Below, piece by piece: positions 46,086 to 57,361 of a stretch of DNA of 64,000 bases; the first letter of the stretch is position 1, and every line of letters begins with the position of its first letter. Below the pieces are notes generated by a model. The model ran no database searches, had not been told where the DNA came from, and saw only the letters and a list, made by a program, of their open reading frames with translations. Source of the DNA: Hyaloperonospora brassicae (Eukaryota; Oomycota; Peronosporomycetes; Peronosporales; Peronosporaceae); the NCBI GenBank assembly GCA_947650285.1, contig CANTFL010001401.1, positions 248,001 to 312,000 on the forward strand. The letters are read 5' to 3'. The translations under genes and the position numbers were made by a program.

Positions 46086-46197
46086 CTTAATCTGCTCGAT
46101 ACATCCCTATCTTAAACAGTAATTGCACTCATGCGCGAGATCGTATCAATCCATCTTGGTCAGGGCGGTGTTTAAACGGGCTAAGCCTGCTGGAGTC

Positions 46198-46220
46198 TAT
46201 ACCGTCTCGAAGACGGTATA
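46198..46220. repeat. 9-bp palindrome inside the TIR element
   Basis: TATACCGTC (46198-46206), loop TCGAA, GACGGTATA (46212-46220). A perfect stem, in an otherwise non-coding part of the element. Confidence 0.7.
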
Positions 46221-46490
46221 CTATTCATAGGTACGATGCCAAGATCCAACCATTGGCAGTGGCAACGACATTCGAGTTTCTACGTGCTCACAGTCACGAG
46301 TCATTATAAAGATGTTATCAACATGCATAATCTTGGCATGTGGCTGTCGGAGTAACCTCTTAAGGTACGCCAAACAATACACCGTGTTTCACATGAATGT
46401 TGGCGTTTTGAATGACGTCAAATGACAGGTGCGCCTCTGCAGCAATTCCGCTACACCACAAATACAATTTTATTGAGAGAAAATGAGATG

Positions 46491-46922
46491 TCAATAAGCA
46501 CAACAGCAACTATCCACAGCTCGGGGCTGAACTCGGACGTTTTTTTTCAGCTGCAGTGAACGCTGCTTGGAAATACCTCTGCTCATGGCTGCCTTGGTCT
46601 TCCTTAGCAGACGACCACCCCAGCGTATTTTCTTCTCCTTCTTCTGCTCTGCCACTAGTAGATCTGTTGAAGACCCCGCCTCATTTTCTTTGATCTTGCG
46701 ACGACGATGGCATACCATTGGGTAGACGCAAAACCGTAAAAGTTCGTCTCCATCTCGTTCCTCGAAGGAAATCTGGTACCAACGAGAGCGGCAGGTGGGG
46801 GTTAAAGATGTTCCAGCTACGATTGTCTCTCTCTCGGGTTTTCGCACGCCATCTTGGTGGTCCAGCTTGTGCGTGTCAATAGTCGGTGTTCTCTGTTGTA
46901 CAGTATGCTTATGAGGGGACAT
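46491..46922 (-). CDS. 143-codon ORF inside the TIR element, unknown
   Basis: Starts at ATG 46922 on the minus strand and ends near the centre of the element. The product is basic. A folded-looking stretch lies at about 45-75 (SRWYQISFEERDGDELLRFC, then YPMVCHRRRK). Lys/Arg-rich tracts follow (QKKEKKIRWGGRLLRKTK, LQLKKNVRV) and could be nuclear-localisation or nucleic-acid-binding segments. No DDE, HTH or zinc-finger motif is visible. It is the only sizeable frame in the element and may be a captured exon or a transposon-encoded accessory protein. Confidence 0.35.
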   Translation of the reverse strand: MSPHKHTVQQRTPTIDTHKLDHQDGVRKPERETIVAGTSLTPTCRSRWYQISFEERDGDELLRFCVYPMVCHRRRKIKENEAGSSTDLLVAEQKKEKKIRWGGRLLRKTKAAMSRGISKQRSLQLKKNVRVQPRAVDSCCCAY

Positions 46923-47074
46923 AGAAGCAATTGCTCGGCTAAGATAGGTATTAGATACATGTTCTTATTCTAATGAAGTAGATAAAATTCATCTCCTTAA
47001 CCTCCAGAGCCTAGACCATTCAATCACAGCATTTTGGTTTAGTGGGGTTTTCTTAAACTGAACTCGACTGTATA

Positions 47075-47188
47075 CGTACATTATTCTGCATTATAATATG
47101 TGAAGTCCTTTTCATCATCATTTTAGGCGGGCGAGTGTGCCCCTATCAAAAGTGGGGTGTGCCCACAGTCGTGGCTTTTCGAATATCG
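47075..47188 (-). repeat. Right terminal inverted repeat
   Basis: Inverted partner of 45967-46085. It contains GGGGTGTGCCCACAGTCGTGG near the outer edge, reading outward. Confidence 0.65.
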
Positions 47189-47302
47189 GGGTGCATCTTA
47201 ATATTTTCAAATCATTTTGTATATTCGTGATTTCTTGGATTGTCAATATGTTTGAAATCTGTAAAGAGTCGAAAAGTACAACGAGGTTTCCATTCTAGGA
47301 GG

Positions 47303-47683
47303 CTACATGTGCTTTCTAGTAGTCCAGCTGTGTGGGATATATGATCGAGGTGGTTTGACGCGACGAGAAGGGGTATCGTAGAGCTCTGGCGCATATAGTC
47401 CACAACCAAACAGACCATGTCGCGTTTGTTTATAAAAACAATCAACAACAAAGATGATTGTCTCGTCAATGACGAGGTATTCAGGACAAGTGACACAGCA
47501 ATCGATGTCTTCACGTTCAAGAATATTGATCGTAGCATCCGGAGTGTTTACGCACAATACGGAAGATGAAGGGAGATTCGCCGACCGAATTTGCAGCTCC
47601 TTTCTGTGGCAAAAAATAACGCTCCCTGTCTCATCACGGGTCGCAGGTAGTAGTGTCGACGCAAAGCGCTCGCTTCCTATCAT
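47303..47683 (-). CDS. 126-codon ORF next to the TIR element, unknown
   Basis: An ATG-initiated minus frame whose product has globular-looking composition (ERFASTLLPATRDETGSVIF, EYLVIDETIIFVVDCFYKQT). An in-frame TGA lies just upstream of the ATG, so the frame cannot be extended. Its 3' end is about 115 bp from the TIR element. It could be an exon or the surviving part of a host gene disturbed by that insertion. I recognise no family. Confidence 0.25.
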   Translation of the reverse strand: MIGSERFASTLLPATRDETGSVIFCHRKELQIRSANLPSSSVLCVNTPDATINILEREDIDCCVTCPEYLVIDETIIFVVDCFYKQTRHGLFGCGLYAPELYDTPSRRVKPPRSYIPHSWTTRKHM

Positions 47684-47689
47684 GATGGA

Positions 47690-50600
47690 TCAGAAAACCG
47701 TGACGCTTCACGCAACAAGTTTCTGGTGCGCAAGTACCGAAATTGAAATTCATAGATTAATCTTGCTGACTAGTCTGCCTTACTGATAACGGGGACATAA
47801 ATCTGCATGCACAAGCAAGGATAGAACGTAAGGGGGATTACCTTGTAAAGGCTTGATGATTTATAATAGCAAAATTAGCGATGAACCTTTCGGTTGGCTA
47901 ACATCGGCATTCTCTCCCTCGAATAAAAGCTCACGTTTGATAATAATTGATAAGTGATCTTGCAGCTACGCCTGTACGATCATGTTACTTGCGTGTTAAT
48001 ATAGAAGTGGATCAACGAGCCAAACCGCCTAAGTGGCTCACCCATAAGTGAAAAGGGAAAGGACTAGATCGTGTGGGCTTAGCTCTCGCTGTGGGTACGC
48101 ATACTGGTGGTGACTGCCCTGTTCTACTGTCACTTTGTCGGGTGACGTCTCGTACTCGCAATCATTACAGCGTATGTAGTCAAGCCTATTATGCTTTTCA
48201 AGCATTATAAACTCTACCTGAATCGTTTTCTCGATTGACATGTCGTGCAAAGCTACCGAGTTACGTTAGGATATTACATACGTATAAACGATTTTACAAT
48301 CTTTCGCATTCATTTGAGATCAAACGCTGGCTCTAACGCCTTGAGAGCATCTTCATATTGACGGACGCGTCGTCTGCCGTCATCGCCCCGATTTTTTAAC
48401 GGTAAGGAAAGAGAGGATATCTATATCTTTGACGAAGCAGTTTACCAAGCAATCTCTTACGAAAACATGACGCGAATTTAATCAATGATGACGCTCCTTA
48501 CATAATCATTCCAACTACTTAGTGAGCTGTGACAACTAATTGATTACGCTTTTGACAAGAATGTCGACGTATCTGTCGTTCATCGACATCGATGGAACTC
48601 AACATCGACGGCGCTCAACATCTTGCCAAAGCTGTGGTCGGACAAATTGCTGTTCTCAGTCCACTTTTACTGATCCGATTCCTTGCTCGAAGTTGCGCTA
48701 GTTTTCACATTCCGATGCTACCGTCTACGACGACAGCAAACTATGAGGGTGGAGGAAAATAAGTTGGTTCGCTTCGAATCGACTTGTATCGCGATGTGTT
48801 GTGACTCAATAGACTCTTTTCTGGGTCATATCTACTGCCTCCAGAGCAATCGTATTTTTTGTAACGTAAATTGCCGAACTTTAGACTGCTTTGAATCGGT
48901 CCACGGATTGCAATCTTGGTGGCATGATTGACAGTGCTTTGCAAAATTCGAATTGCTATGGGTTATACATACCGGGCTCATGTTTTGGCTTTACACAAGG
49001 CACAAAAATATCAGCTATCGTCATCTTACGCGTCGTTTTCGATGAAGTCGAGGACATCGGAGCTAGAATTGCACTTGCAAAGGCTTATTCACTGCCACTG
49101 AAAGCATTCATGGCCGAAAAGGTTAGTTTGGCGACTCCCTTGCTCATTGATGAGCTGAGCGTCCATGTGCTGTCCAATTCATTCTATCCACAATGACCCT
49201 GTTCGTCGATGTTCATTAAATTGCGGAACACGCTCTGTTTAGATGCATTTATTCTACGAGACGGTCCTAGACCCGTTTCAATCAGGATTTCAACAGTTCT
49301 TCTGAGCTCATAATATTGCGCGAGGCGATCGATGTAGTTTACTTTCAAATCAGATGGTTCTCGCACGTCGGGAACCGTTGTCATCACGCGCACGCAAGCC
49401 AAGTTATTGTACAAAGAGTAGAGTCAGCAAAGGGGAATAAATTCCTTTCTGCGCCATTTGCGATGATTCTTACGTACACGATATAAATGGCCAAGCTTCA
49501 TGTATTCTCTAACTTGAATACATGGCATAGCGCTTTCGCACGCGTGAGACAATGTGCCCAATGCTTCTGCATAAGAGTAAAATTATATCGAAATCATTTA
49601 CATATGATAACATGGGCGACATGTAAATTTGCATACTGTTTCAATACAAATGGTTAGCTACCTGCTTCTGCATCTACTAGACGAGCATGTGTGGCGGCCG
49701 CACGTAAAGAAGAGGTTCATCCAACAAGAGGCATCAGTTAACACGACGACGCGTACACTATACTGACTCAGCAAGCTATGACGTATTACCAGATAGCATA
49801 TATCTTACCGTGAGCGTGTTCTGTACACGCCCTGCGGAAAATTAGACAGGCACACGTAGATACACATAGTTGTAGCTGAAATGAAGTCGGACTGCCACCC
49901 AACCGTCACTCACAAACTCGCCAATCGAATTGGCAGCAACCATGGACATCACAATTAATGCTTTTACCAACGCGAATATATACAGTTGCATCCGCCATTG
50001 TAGTGACCAACGAGAAAAGAGCATAACTATGGAAGTGCCCAGCAAAGCTCAATAATCTCCTCGTGACGACATATGCCCACTTGCCTCATCAAGCTGTACA
50101 TGCTATAGTGCTGGGGTATATCTCTCACTTTGTCATATTGGATTGCACGCCACCATGCTGTTTTACACCATGAGCGCACGGTCAGCGTTGCGCGAGAAGT
50201 AGCACACATGATCTTGCTGGTCAATGTGTCTGCATTCTATAACGATGAGGAAGAAAGACCTTTGTATGCACTAGCAAGCCTTAGCAAAAAGTCGAGGAAA
50301 ATGACATGGAAAGAGCTGATGAATCGAGATAGCGAAGTTGGCGATGTACCACTTCTACTAGCTATTATCGGCATCAGATCCGTTACACGAAAATCTATAC
50401 CCGACAAGAGGTGATATGTGATCGTTTGGCTACGTATGAAAGCGGTATATCTACCTATGAATAGATACAGAATGTCCCGGACTAGCCAAGTCGCCAGATC
50501 GGCTTACCCTTGAGTGCTATGATCAACGGAAGCGTCGTTTACAGGCGAAGTCACAATCGATCGCTGCAAAGTAGCAACTGCAATCTCAAAGTAGTTATGT

Positions 50601-52159
50601 ACTGGAAATGATTTGCGAGTGATCGCTTACTGTAGCTGTTCACAAACGGTGGCAATCTCATTCATTCCTTACATGCCCCCTATCTTTGGCTCACACGCAT
50701 CGCCCATCCCGTTGGGAAAAAGAGCATGTCGAAGCAATCTGCCTTTGACAGCATATTGTTTGATGGTCAAACCACATCAGGTGGGCAAGAATCACACTAA
50801 CGGTCTTCTTCACGCACCGGTATCTGAAACTTGCAGAGAACTATGTCTAAATGTTGTCGATTTATCTCTCGATGTGATCAAGCATGATGGTGGTGACAAA
50901 CGTCTTCTGAAGTCCATCTAGTCGGGCGCGAGCTAGCACTCGCAGTACAGCCTATATGGTCAAGTGGTCCTTCTACCTATCGTGCACTCTACACTGTGCA
51001 GAATGAAGCGCCAGTCCAAACGTTTATGAACAGAGCCGACCCTGGTCAAACCATTTCTACCCGTTCGCGGTCCACAGTATCCATCGATACAGTTAAGTCT
51101 GCAAAATGCTTCGTTCCGGTCGAAACGGTTCGATCTGGCTCGATTTCTGTATAAGCATATTTCATAAGACTGCTTCTTACATCTTCGCCGCGACATGACA
51201 AACGATTTGCAAACTATGTGCTTTCAATATAACATTACACTTTGGCTTTGATTTTATGTAATAGGTGGACACCTCATGCCGTTATCGATCCGGGCTTCCT
51301 CAACAATATACATGTTGTACTTTACATCCTCCACTTGGTAATCTACAGAACAGTTGCATTGAAGGGTACGTGACGCAACTGAACCTTCAATGACGTTTCA
51401 ACATACCACTGTTCGCCTGACTTGTGAGCTGTGATGACGATATAGCCACAAGTTTTACGATAATGTACACGTCTCGACATTGCATCGACATCCACGTCCA
51501 TCAAGGTAGCGTTTAAGCTTTTGTTGAGCAAGACTGGCTCAGTTACCGAATGATGACTCGATTTTTGTCGTAAATTGCAGAGCCTATGCTTCACATCGAG
51601 AAGCGGCTGATGACTTGCCGAATAAATCGCGGGCGGCAACATAGAAGTAGTGGCAGTAATTGACAATCTAGTCCACTCGCAATAAAATCGGGCTTGTCTT
51701 CACCATGTGCTATTGTTAGGTAAACTAGGTCTCGGTATTATCGCTGACAAAGCTACCTTCTTAACAAAATTACACGTGTAAACCGTTTGACTGCTTTGGA
51801 TCAGTCGTCCGTTTAAGATCTTAGAGACATGATCGAAGCTTTTTTATAGCAGTTGGTGTGATTTGCACTATACACATTCGTTCATGCTTTTAGCCTTATA
51901 AGGAATACACGACTTATGGTCATTCTCACCGCACGTCCTTCTCTATCGTTGTGGACATTGTGAACAATCATGACGTGAAACCTTTGTCTCTAGCGGCGAT
52001 GACATTACACTTGATACGGGTAAATACATCAACCACTAAACTGACTAGATTCACGTAATGATAGTTTGGCAGATACATTGTCCACGAATTAGCTCGACGA
52101 TGAGTCAAGTAGATCAGTGCTGTCCATTCATATATCCGTACCGGCCTCGGTCATCGGTC
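47690..52159. other. No recognisable genes
   Basis: AT-rich to mixed composition with short frames. A 68-codon frame from ATG 50208 contains DEEERPLY, faintly like the EER part of oomycete effectors, but has no convincing signal peptide or RXLR. A frame at 48891-49196 reads smoothly but carries no known motif. Confidence 0.4.
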
Positions 52160-52459
52160 TTAAAATTCTATGACGCACTTGTCAAAATGTAGCAGCTGTG
52201 CGAAACGTTGGTCTACTGTACGATTGTTTTTGTACTTTCTAAATTCCCTTAAAAGTGCAAATTTCGTTTTCATCCCTGCCAAACCCGTTTCTATCGATCT
52301 TACATTCTTCTTTATTTGTTCGAAATATTGTGTGACCCAGATCGAGTCATTTTCTTTAGCTAAGGTACTGGCTCTCGCATCGTTTGCATCAATGGTGTCT
52401 CCGCCCGCAAAAAAGGCCGTATTTTGGATTTGAAGATGAGTGAGAACGGAATGAGGCAA
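52160..52459 (-). CDS. About 100-codon ORF, possible exon, unknown
   Basis: An open minus frame whose 5' edge at about 52459 is not an ATG (it reads TTG), so it is likely the 3' part of a longer gene or a relic. The product is soluble-looking and helix-rich (WVTQYFEQIKKNVRSIETGL, KFALLREFRKYKNNRTVDQR). A GAG|GTAAGG donor-like site lies about 25 nt upstream on the minus strand. The only nearby acceptor (CACTTTAG) would give an implausibly short 22-nt intron. No family is recognised. Confidence 0.25.
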   Translation of the reverse strand: MPHSVLTHLQIQNTAFFAGGDTIDANDARASTLAKENDSIWVTQYFEQIKKNVRSIETGLAGMKTKFALLREFRKYKNNRTVDQRFAQLLHFDKCVIEF

Positions 52460-53030
52460 TAGGTATCTAAAGTGGAAAATGGCCTTACCTCAGTCCAACG
52501 CAAACATTCACAAAACACATAACTGGTCACTCGAGGAGAAAAAAGCGAAGAGCGCAAAATGATCGAAACGTAAAAAGCGTGTTACGGGAGTATCGAGCAA
52601 TACTATGTTCTCACGATACGTGCGAACATGATCTTGCTTTTATCATATGAGAACGTGTTACTCTCGTACTGACACGAACACGCAGGTGTTAATGAAGTGA
52701 GATAGAGGAGCGTTCCTGCTGATTTGGTGGCGTCATTTCGAGTTTGGCACATATGGGTCACCTCGTAATACACCGCACATGATGATGACAAGCACGTACC
52801 TTTTCACATAGATTGCGTAAACTATACGACATGATGATTGTCGTTATCAGAGTTTGAAGGTAGATCGACTATGAAAACAATGGAGTGTAGCAATGTTTAG
52901 TATATTGCGTTACATGATAAATGAGAAACGAGGGGATCGTGGTACTATTGATGTCGTGAGGACATTTGACGCGCTTCGAGTTATACTGATGCTGCCGTTC
53001 ATTTTACAGACATATATTTGACATGCTACG
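52460..53030. other. Gap left of element 2
   Basis: Nothing recognised up to the target-site duplication CATCT (53031-53035). Confidence 0.5.
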
Positions 53031-53035
53031 CATCT

Positions 53036-53507
53036 TGTAACGGGGTTACACGTCGGCTGGTAGTCGACGATAGGTGTGGTGCACACAAGAGAGGGGGTAC
53101 CCTATAAAGTAATTTTAGAACACAGTGAGTGTATCAATTGTTGAAGACGGATGTCTGTCATCAATTGATTGCGAGATCTTTCAAGAGGTTATTTAGGGCA
53201 GGTTAAATACGTTGTTCTAAGGTGTTCTTTTAGGTTAAATGAAGAATAAAAATTCAGTTCCCCTTTTGATCAACATAAGACACGTTCCTTGCGAGGCGTC
53301 TTGATCGGAAGAGCTAGCAACGCCTGTAAAGGTAGCTGCTCTTGAGCACTCTGTGCTGTGATTCTCTTGAATCGTTTGGTCCCCCTGGAACAGGGACCGT
53401 AAGCTCTCTGAGCTTGTTGACTCTCTGAGTCGGGTTCGTAGAACCAAAGTTGCTCGTAAGAGCGTTAAGTCTTCCTCTGACTTAAGGAGCTGTGTAGCTC
53501 CGCTACA
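53036..53507 (+). repeat. 5' LTR of element 2 (472 bp)
   Basis: Begins TGTAAC-GGG-GTTACA and ends GCTACA. It carries the same chain of small hairpins as element 1: AGCAC/GTGCT, GGTCCC/GGGACC, AGCTC/GAGCT, GACTC/GAGTC and GGAGCT/AGCTCC, several with TCT loops. A PBS TGGTAGCAC starts at 53510. Confidence 0.95.
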
Positions 53508-53566
53508 CTTGGTAGCACTTGTAGTCAATCTACGCCTGAGTCGGTAACGACTGATCCTCTGTGAGG

Positions 53567-54600
53567 ATGGAGAATTCTACACTCCTCTCTGAGGCCCAAA
53601 AGGTCGCGCTTGATAAGCTGACCGCGGCCGTAGGCCCTGAGTACGTGGAGTTTCTCGCTGCACAAGGTCCCGATGTGCTCAACGCACGAGTCGAGACCTT
53701 CATGCAGTATGAAACGGCCCTGTTGGGCCAGGTTCAAAACCAAGTAGCGTCGGCTATGCCGACACGCTATGTGGCTATGCCACCAGAAGAGGCTAAGCCT
53801 CGTCCCCTTCGGGTGGACGTTAAATGTTACTCCGGGAAGGAGGGGGAAACCTTACCCCCTGGATCCGTGAGATTGATATGGCCATGGACTCTGGTCTCAT
53901 CTCACTTGAGAACCAGCGGGTCTCGTTGGCTATCTCTAAGATCGATGGTAGAGCGAGAGAGTGGGCTTTGACGTGTGGCACGTCGGTCAACTTGGCGTTT
54001 CCCACGTGGGATTCGCTCAAGTTGGACCTTTTGCGAGTTTTCTCGCCGCCTAACCAGGCATATCGCGTGCGCTCACGCTTCTTGTCTACCCGTCAGGGTA
54101 AGAACGAGTTAACGGACTATGTCCAGGAGTTGAGAACTCTGATGGCTGCTATGCAGTCCGACCCTCTCCCTGAGACCGTCTACGCGACCGTCTTCATGGA
54201 AGGCCTTCGCACTGGCATTGCCAGGACCGAGGTCTTTCGAGTCCATCCCTCGACTTTTGAGGAGGCTGTGAGCATCGCTCAGAATGCTGAGCATAACTTT
54301 AAGTCAGCAAGACTTGGTTGGAATGGGTACAACCCAAGCTATGCGAGGGCAACCTCAGCAAATAGCTCAGCTTACTGTATGCCCGAACCGATAAATCTCA
54401 GCAATGCTGAAGATGAAGGTGAAGCTGAGCTTCATGTTGCCGAGCAACGACAGGAGGTGAGACGCTGTTACATGTGCGGAAGCCCTAAACATTTGCGTCC
54501 CACTTGTCCTTTGCGTAATCAACGACCGACTCCTACGGGTCAAAACCCCAGCCTCAACCAGAAACTTGGTATGGCACGGAAAAACGTCGACACCCAGTAG
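53567..54600 (+). pseudogene. gag: gag of element 2 (one frameshift)
   Basis: ATG 53567 (MENSTLLSEAQKVALDKLTA) opens a frame nearly identical to element 1 gag. A 1-nt deletion near 53850 (one A fewer in gggggaaa) breaks it at about residue 95. The rest is open in 53824-54600 and includes the capsid-like part and an intact CCHC zinc knuckle CYMCGSPKHLRPTC near 54466-54507. Downstream sequence is basic and Pro/Gln-rich, ending MARKNVDTQ before TAG 54598-54600. Gag would form the particle and bind RNA. The first-frame and second-frame parts together give the best picture of the ancestral Gag, about 340 residues. Confidence 0.88.
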
Positions 54601-54616
54601 GCGCGGGGCGCCCTAC
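54577..54616 (+). promoter_or_regulatory. Possible gag-pol recoding region
   Basis: Before the gag stop the codons are CGG AAA AAC, an A-rich run compatible with -1 slippage. The stop TAG is embedded in the palindrome GGCGC-GGG-GCGCC, about 14 nt after the run. The protease frame is -1 relative to gag and is open across this region in both elements (element 1: 14241-14300). The heptamer is not a canonical X XXY YYZ, so this is suggestive only. Confidence 0.3.
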
Positions 54617-54686
54617 TGGGGTAGAACTGAGTTCTGTCACTTCTCTACGAGGTAGAGCCATACAGGGTTTAGCCACACAGAGCTCC

Positions 54687-55142
54687 GTGCCAGCAAGCAC
54701 AGAGCGTGGATACAAGCCTGGCTTGTTAGTCGCTGAGACGATAGTTAAAGGCTTTGAGAAGCACTGGTCGATATTAATCGATTTTGGGGCGTCATGCAAC
54801 TATGCTAGACGCCGTTCCCATGAGGGGAGTCAGCAATATGCTGAGGCGCTCAAAGCGCACGATGGTGATTACATCACTGTTCGGTTAGTGACGGGTAGTC
54901 GCGTTACTGTGCCTAAAGTTCCGTTGAACTTGGGCGTGAAGTTTTTGGACTTTGATAGCACAGAGCGCTGTCTCGTCCTTGACTTGGATTCGAGATACGA
55001 TCTCATCCTAGGTATGACATGACTTGAACGCCATGAACCGTGGATCGATTGGAGGTCTAAGACCTTAGGCGCCACGCGCAATGTTCCTAGCGAATCTTTG
55101 GAGAGTCATGAACTTACCTTTGCTAGAAAACAAAAGCGCTGT
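54687..55142 (+). pseudogene. Aspartic protease domain of element 2 (active-site mutant)
   Basis: Homologous to the element 1 protease, but the active-site DSG reads DFG (54780-54788) and a TGA at 55020-55022 cuts the frame in the GM(A/T)WLERH block. Both would inactivate the enzyme. DLDSRYDLILG is retained. Confidence 0.85.
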
Positions 55143-56029
55143 TGACGCGAGTCATTGGCGGAAGATGTAAATGTGCTGGACATTGGTATGTCGGAGCTAA
55201 CTAGCTCGAATGTCTATGACATGAATATGGAGCGGAGCTCTTCTAATATGTTTGGAGAGAGATGTACTCTGTTGAGTGATACTCGTTGAGATAATGAGTC
55301 ACTGCATGCGTCAAGCATGGTTGGCCTACGGGCGGGACATACAGGAAGTAATTCCCATGATATAAGTGCGGTGGCACAAAACTTACACAGAGTGAGGGCG
55401 GCCGTAATGGCACCTCACTAAATGTCGATAATGACATTGTTGACAAACAGCCAGAGCATTCAGGGCAAAGCCCACTTAATGCAAGTGAAGTGGTATGTGT
55501 TAATCCACTGGGTGAAGTGTTCGAGTTACATAACTCTCCACCAGATGTCGTTCAAGACATGAGCTCTTGTATAGAGCGTGCTAAGACAACTAGCAACTAC
55601 GGGGACCCTACTGTCCCAACTTTTGAGAAGCTTAATGGGTCTAAGACCCGTCAGTCCCGACGCCCGGTGGCAGCTGATGAGCTCCCCACGTCAGATACGT
55701 CTCATAGTGATAAAAGCAACAATACACTATGCACACTTGTTAATGGAGTAACTGGTCATGTTGATGGTAACATCCGTCTTGCAACTCTTCCGTCTGTGGA
55801 CGCTCTCTTCAAATTAGACGAAATGTCTGATGGCGACTTTAGCCAAGCCTTACAGGCCGGAGAATTATCCGATCTAGTGGTCATTCGACCCGATGCAGAG
55901 TTGAGTTCTTCCTCGTTATTGGACGAATACGTCCTCGAGGACACAAAGGCGTCATTAAGTGCGCGCAGTGGATCTGCGGTCCTTAAAGATCCGCTGAATC
56001 CTTTTTATCCTTTGGTAACGGAATTATAA
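55143..56029 (+). pseudogene. Pol linker region of element 2
   Basis: Acidic spacer between protease and RT, with readable blocks such as MSDGDFSQALQAGELSDLVV and RPDAELSSSSLLDE. It is much more diverged from element 1 than gag or the RT core. A TAA at 56027-56029 replaces a sense codon. No known domain is seen. Confidence 0.6.
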
Positions 56030-56032
56030 GAC

Positions 56033-57355
56033 GTGGTGTGCCACGACCCGCCGTCTGCCTTACCTCCTGACAGAGGTGTGCGTCACGAAATTGACCTAGT
56101 TCCTGGAACTAAATACTGCGTAACACGGCAGTGGCCTTTACCGAAGGAACAGTGCGACGTCATTGACGACTTCTTTCGTGCAAAGCACGCAGCGGGCATG
56201 GTTCGTGAGAGCAAATCTCCTCATTCCACGCCCACATTTTGTGTTCGAAAGCCCAATGGAAAGTGGCGCATTGTTCATGCTTACAATAAGCTTAATGCTG
56301 CCACGATCCCGGTTCAGACACCAATCCCTCAGAAAGATGTTCTTCAGAGATATATGGTGGGATGTACAATGTACAGTGCACTCGATTTAGTCGATGGTTA
56401 TTAGCAATTAATCATGCGTGAGAAAGATATCCCGCTAACAGCGGTTAGTACCCCGAGCGGTATGCTCTGGGAGTGGCCAGTTGTGCCACAGGGCTTGTCA
56501 AACGCGCCAGCTACGTTCAATCGTCTTGTGACGCAACTGTTTCGGCCTCACCGAGGTTATGCACAGACCTACTTTGATGATATCTTTGTCCATAGTCGTG
56601 CTATGGATGGCCGGTCTGATGTGGATAATCACATCGACCATTAACGAGCAGTGCTCAAGTGCATGCGCACGAACAAGTTGTATGCCAACGCCTCTAAGTG
56701 CATCTTTGGTGCACAAGAGATTCCTTTTTTAGAATGCTTCATTGGGAAGCGTGGTCTTAGAGCGGATCCCGCTACGATAGAAGCCATAGTCGATTGGCCG
56801 GTTCCTAAGAACCAGAAGGACTTACTTAAGTGGCTTATCCTTGCCAATTACTTACACAAGTATATTACAAACTATGCGGACATGGCTCGACCATTATCCA
56901 ATCTCCTTAAAAAGGATGTGGAATGGTGTTGGACGAACACCGAGCAGGAAGCCTTTACGGCTGTTAAGGAGAGTCTTCTTCATGCGCCAATCTTGGCTTT
57001 GCCCGATCCTGATCGGCCTTTCAGTGTCGTCTGTGACGCATCTGATTTTGCCATCGGCAGTGCTCTGTTACAAACAGATAATGATGGACGGGAACGCGTC
57101 ATTGCGTTTGAGTCCCGGCAGCCGAAAGCAGCTGAAAAGAACTATCCAGTTCATGACAAAGAGCTACTTGCAATGAAGTATGCTTTAGTTAAATTCAGAG
57201 TTCATCTGCTTGGCTCTAAGCCTTTTGTGATCTTTACAGAGCATGCGTCATTACGCACTGCGACCCAGTCGCCACATCTCTCTCAGCGAATGGCTTGTTG
57301 GCTCTCATTCTTTGCCGAGTACAACTTCGAGGTAAAGTATAAGCTAGGAAAGTAG
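56033..57355 (+). pseudogene. pol: Reverse transcriptase and RNase H of element 2
   Basis: RT blocks are YCVTRQWPLPKEQCDVIDDF, WRIVHAYNKLNAATI, YSALDLVDGY and VVPQGLSNAPATFNRLV, with the catalytic YFDD at 56570-56581. RNase H follows with VVCDASDFAIGSALLQ, the intact KNYPVHDKELLAMKYALVKF and HASLRTATQSPHLSQRM. Stops are at 56402-56404 (TAG within DGYYQ), 56642-56644 (TAA) and 57353-57355 (TAG, also present in element 1 at the same codon). No frameshift is seen across this stretch, so it shows the domain better than element 1. Confidence 0.92.
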
Positions 57356-57361
57356 AATGCT

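Larger units (their letters stand above)
45967..47188. mobile_element. Unclassified DNA transposon-like element with ~115-bp terminal inverted repeats
   Basis: The left end (45967-46085) reads, from outside in, ttcgaaggccacgact, ggggcacacccca, gcctaaaat-atgatgaa and tgcagaataa. The reverse complement of the right end (47075-47188) carries the same blocks in the same order. About four bases in five agree by eye over some 115 bp, so this is a terminal inverted repeat and not chance. The element is about 1.2 kb. It contains a strong internal palindrome (46198-46220) and one ORF on the minus strand (46491-46922). No target-site duplication was evident, so exact ends and superfamily are open; no transposase motif is seen. 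It is probably a non-autonomous element or carries an unknown protein. Confidence 0.65.
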
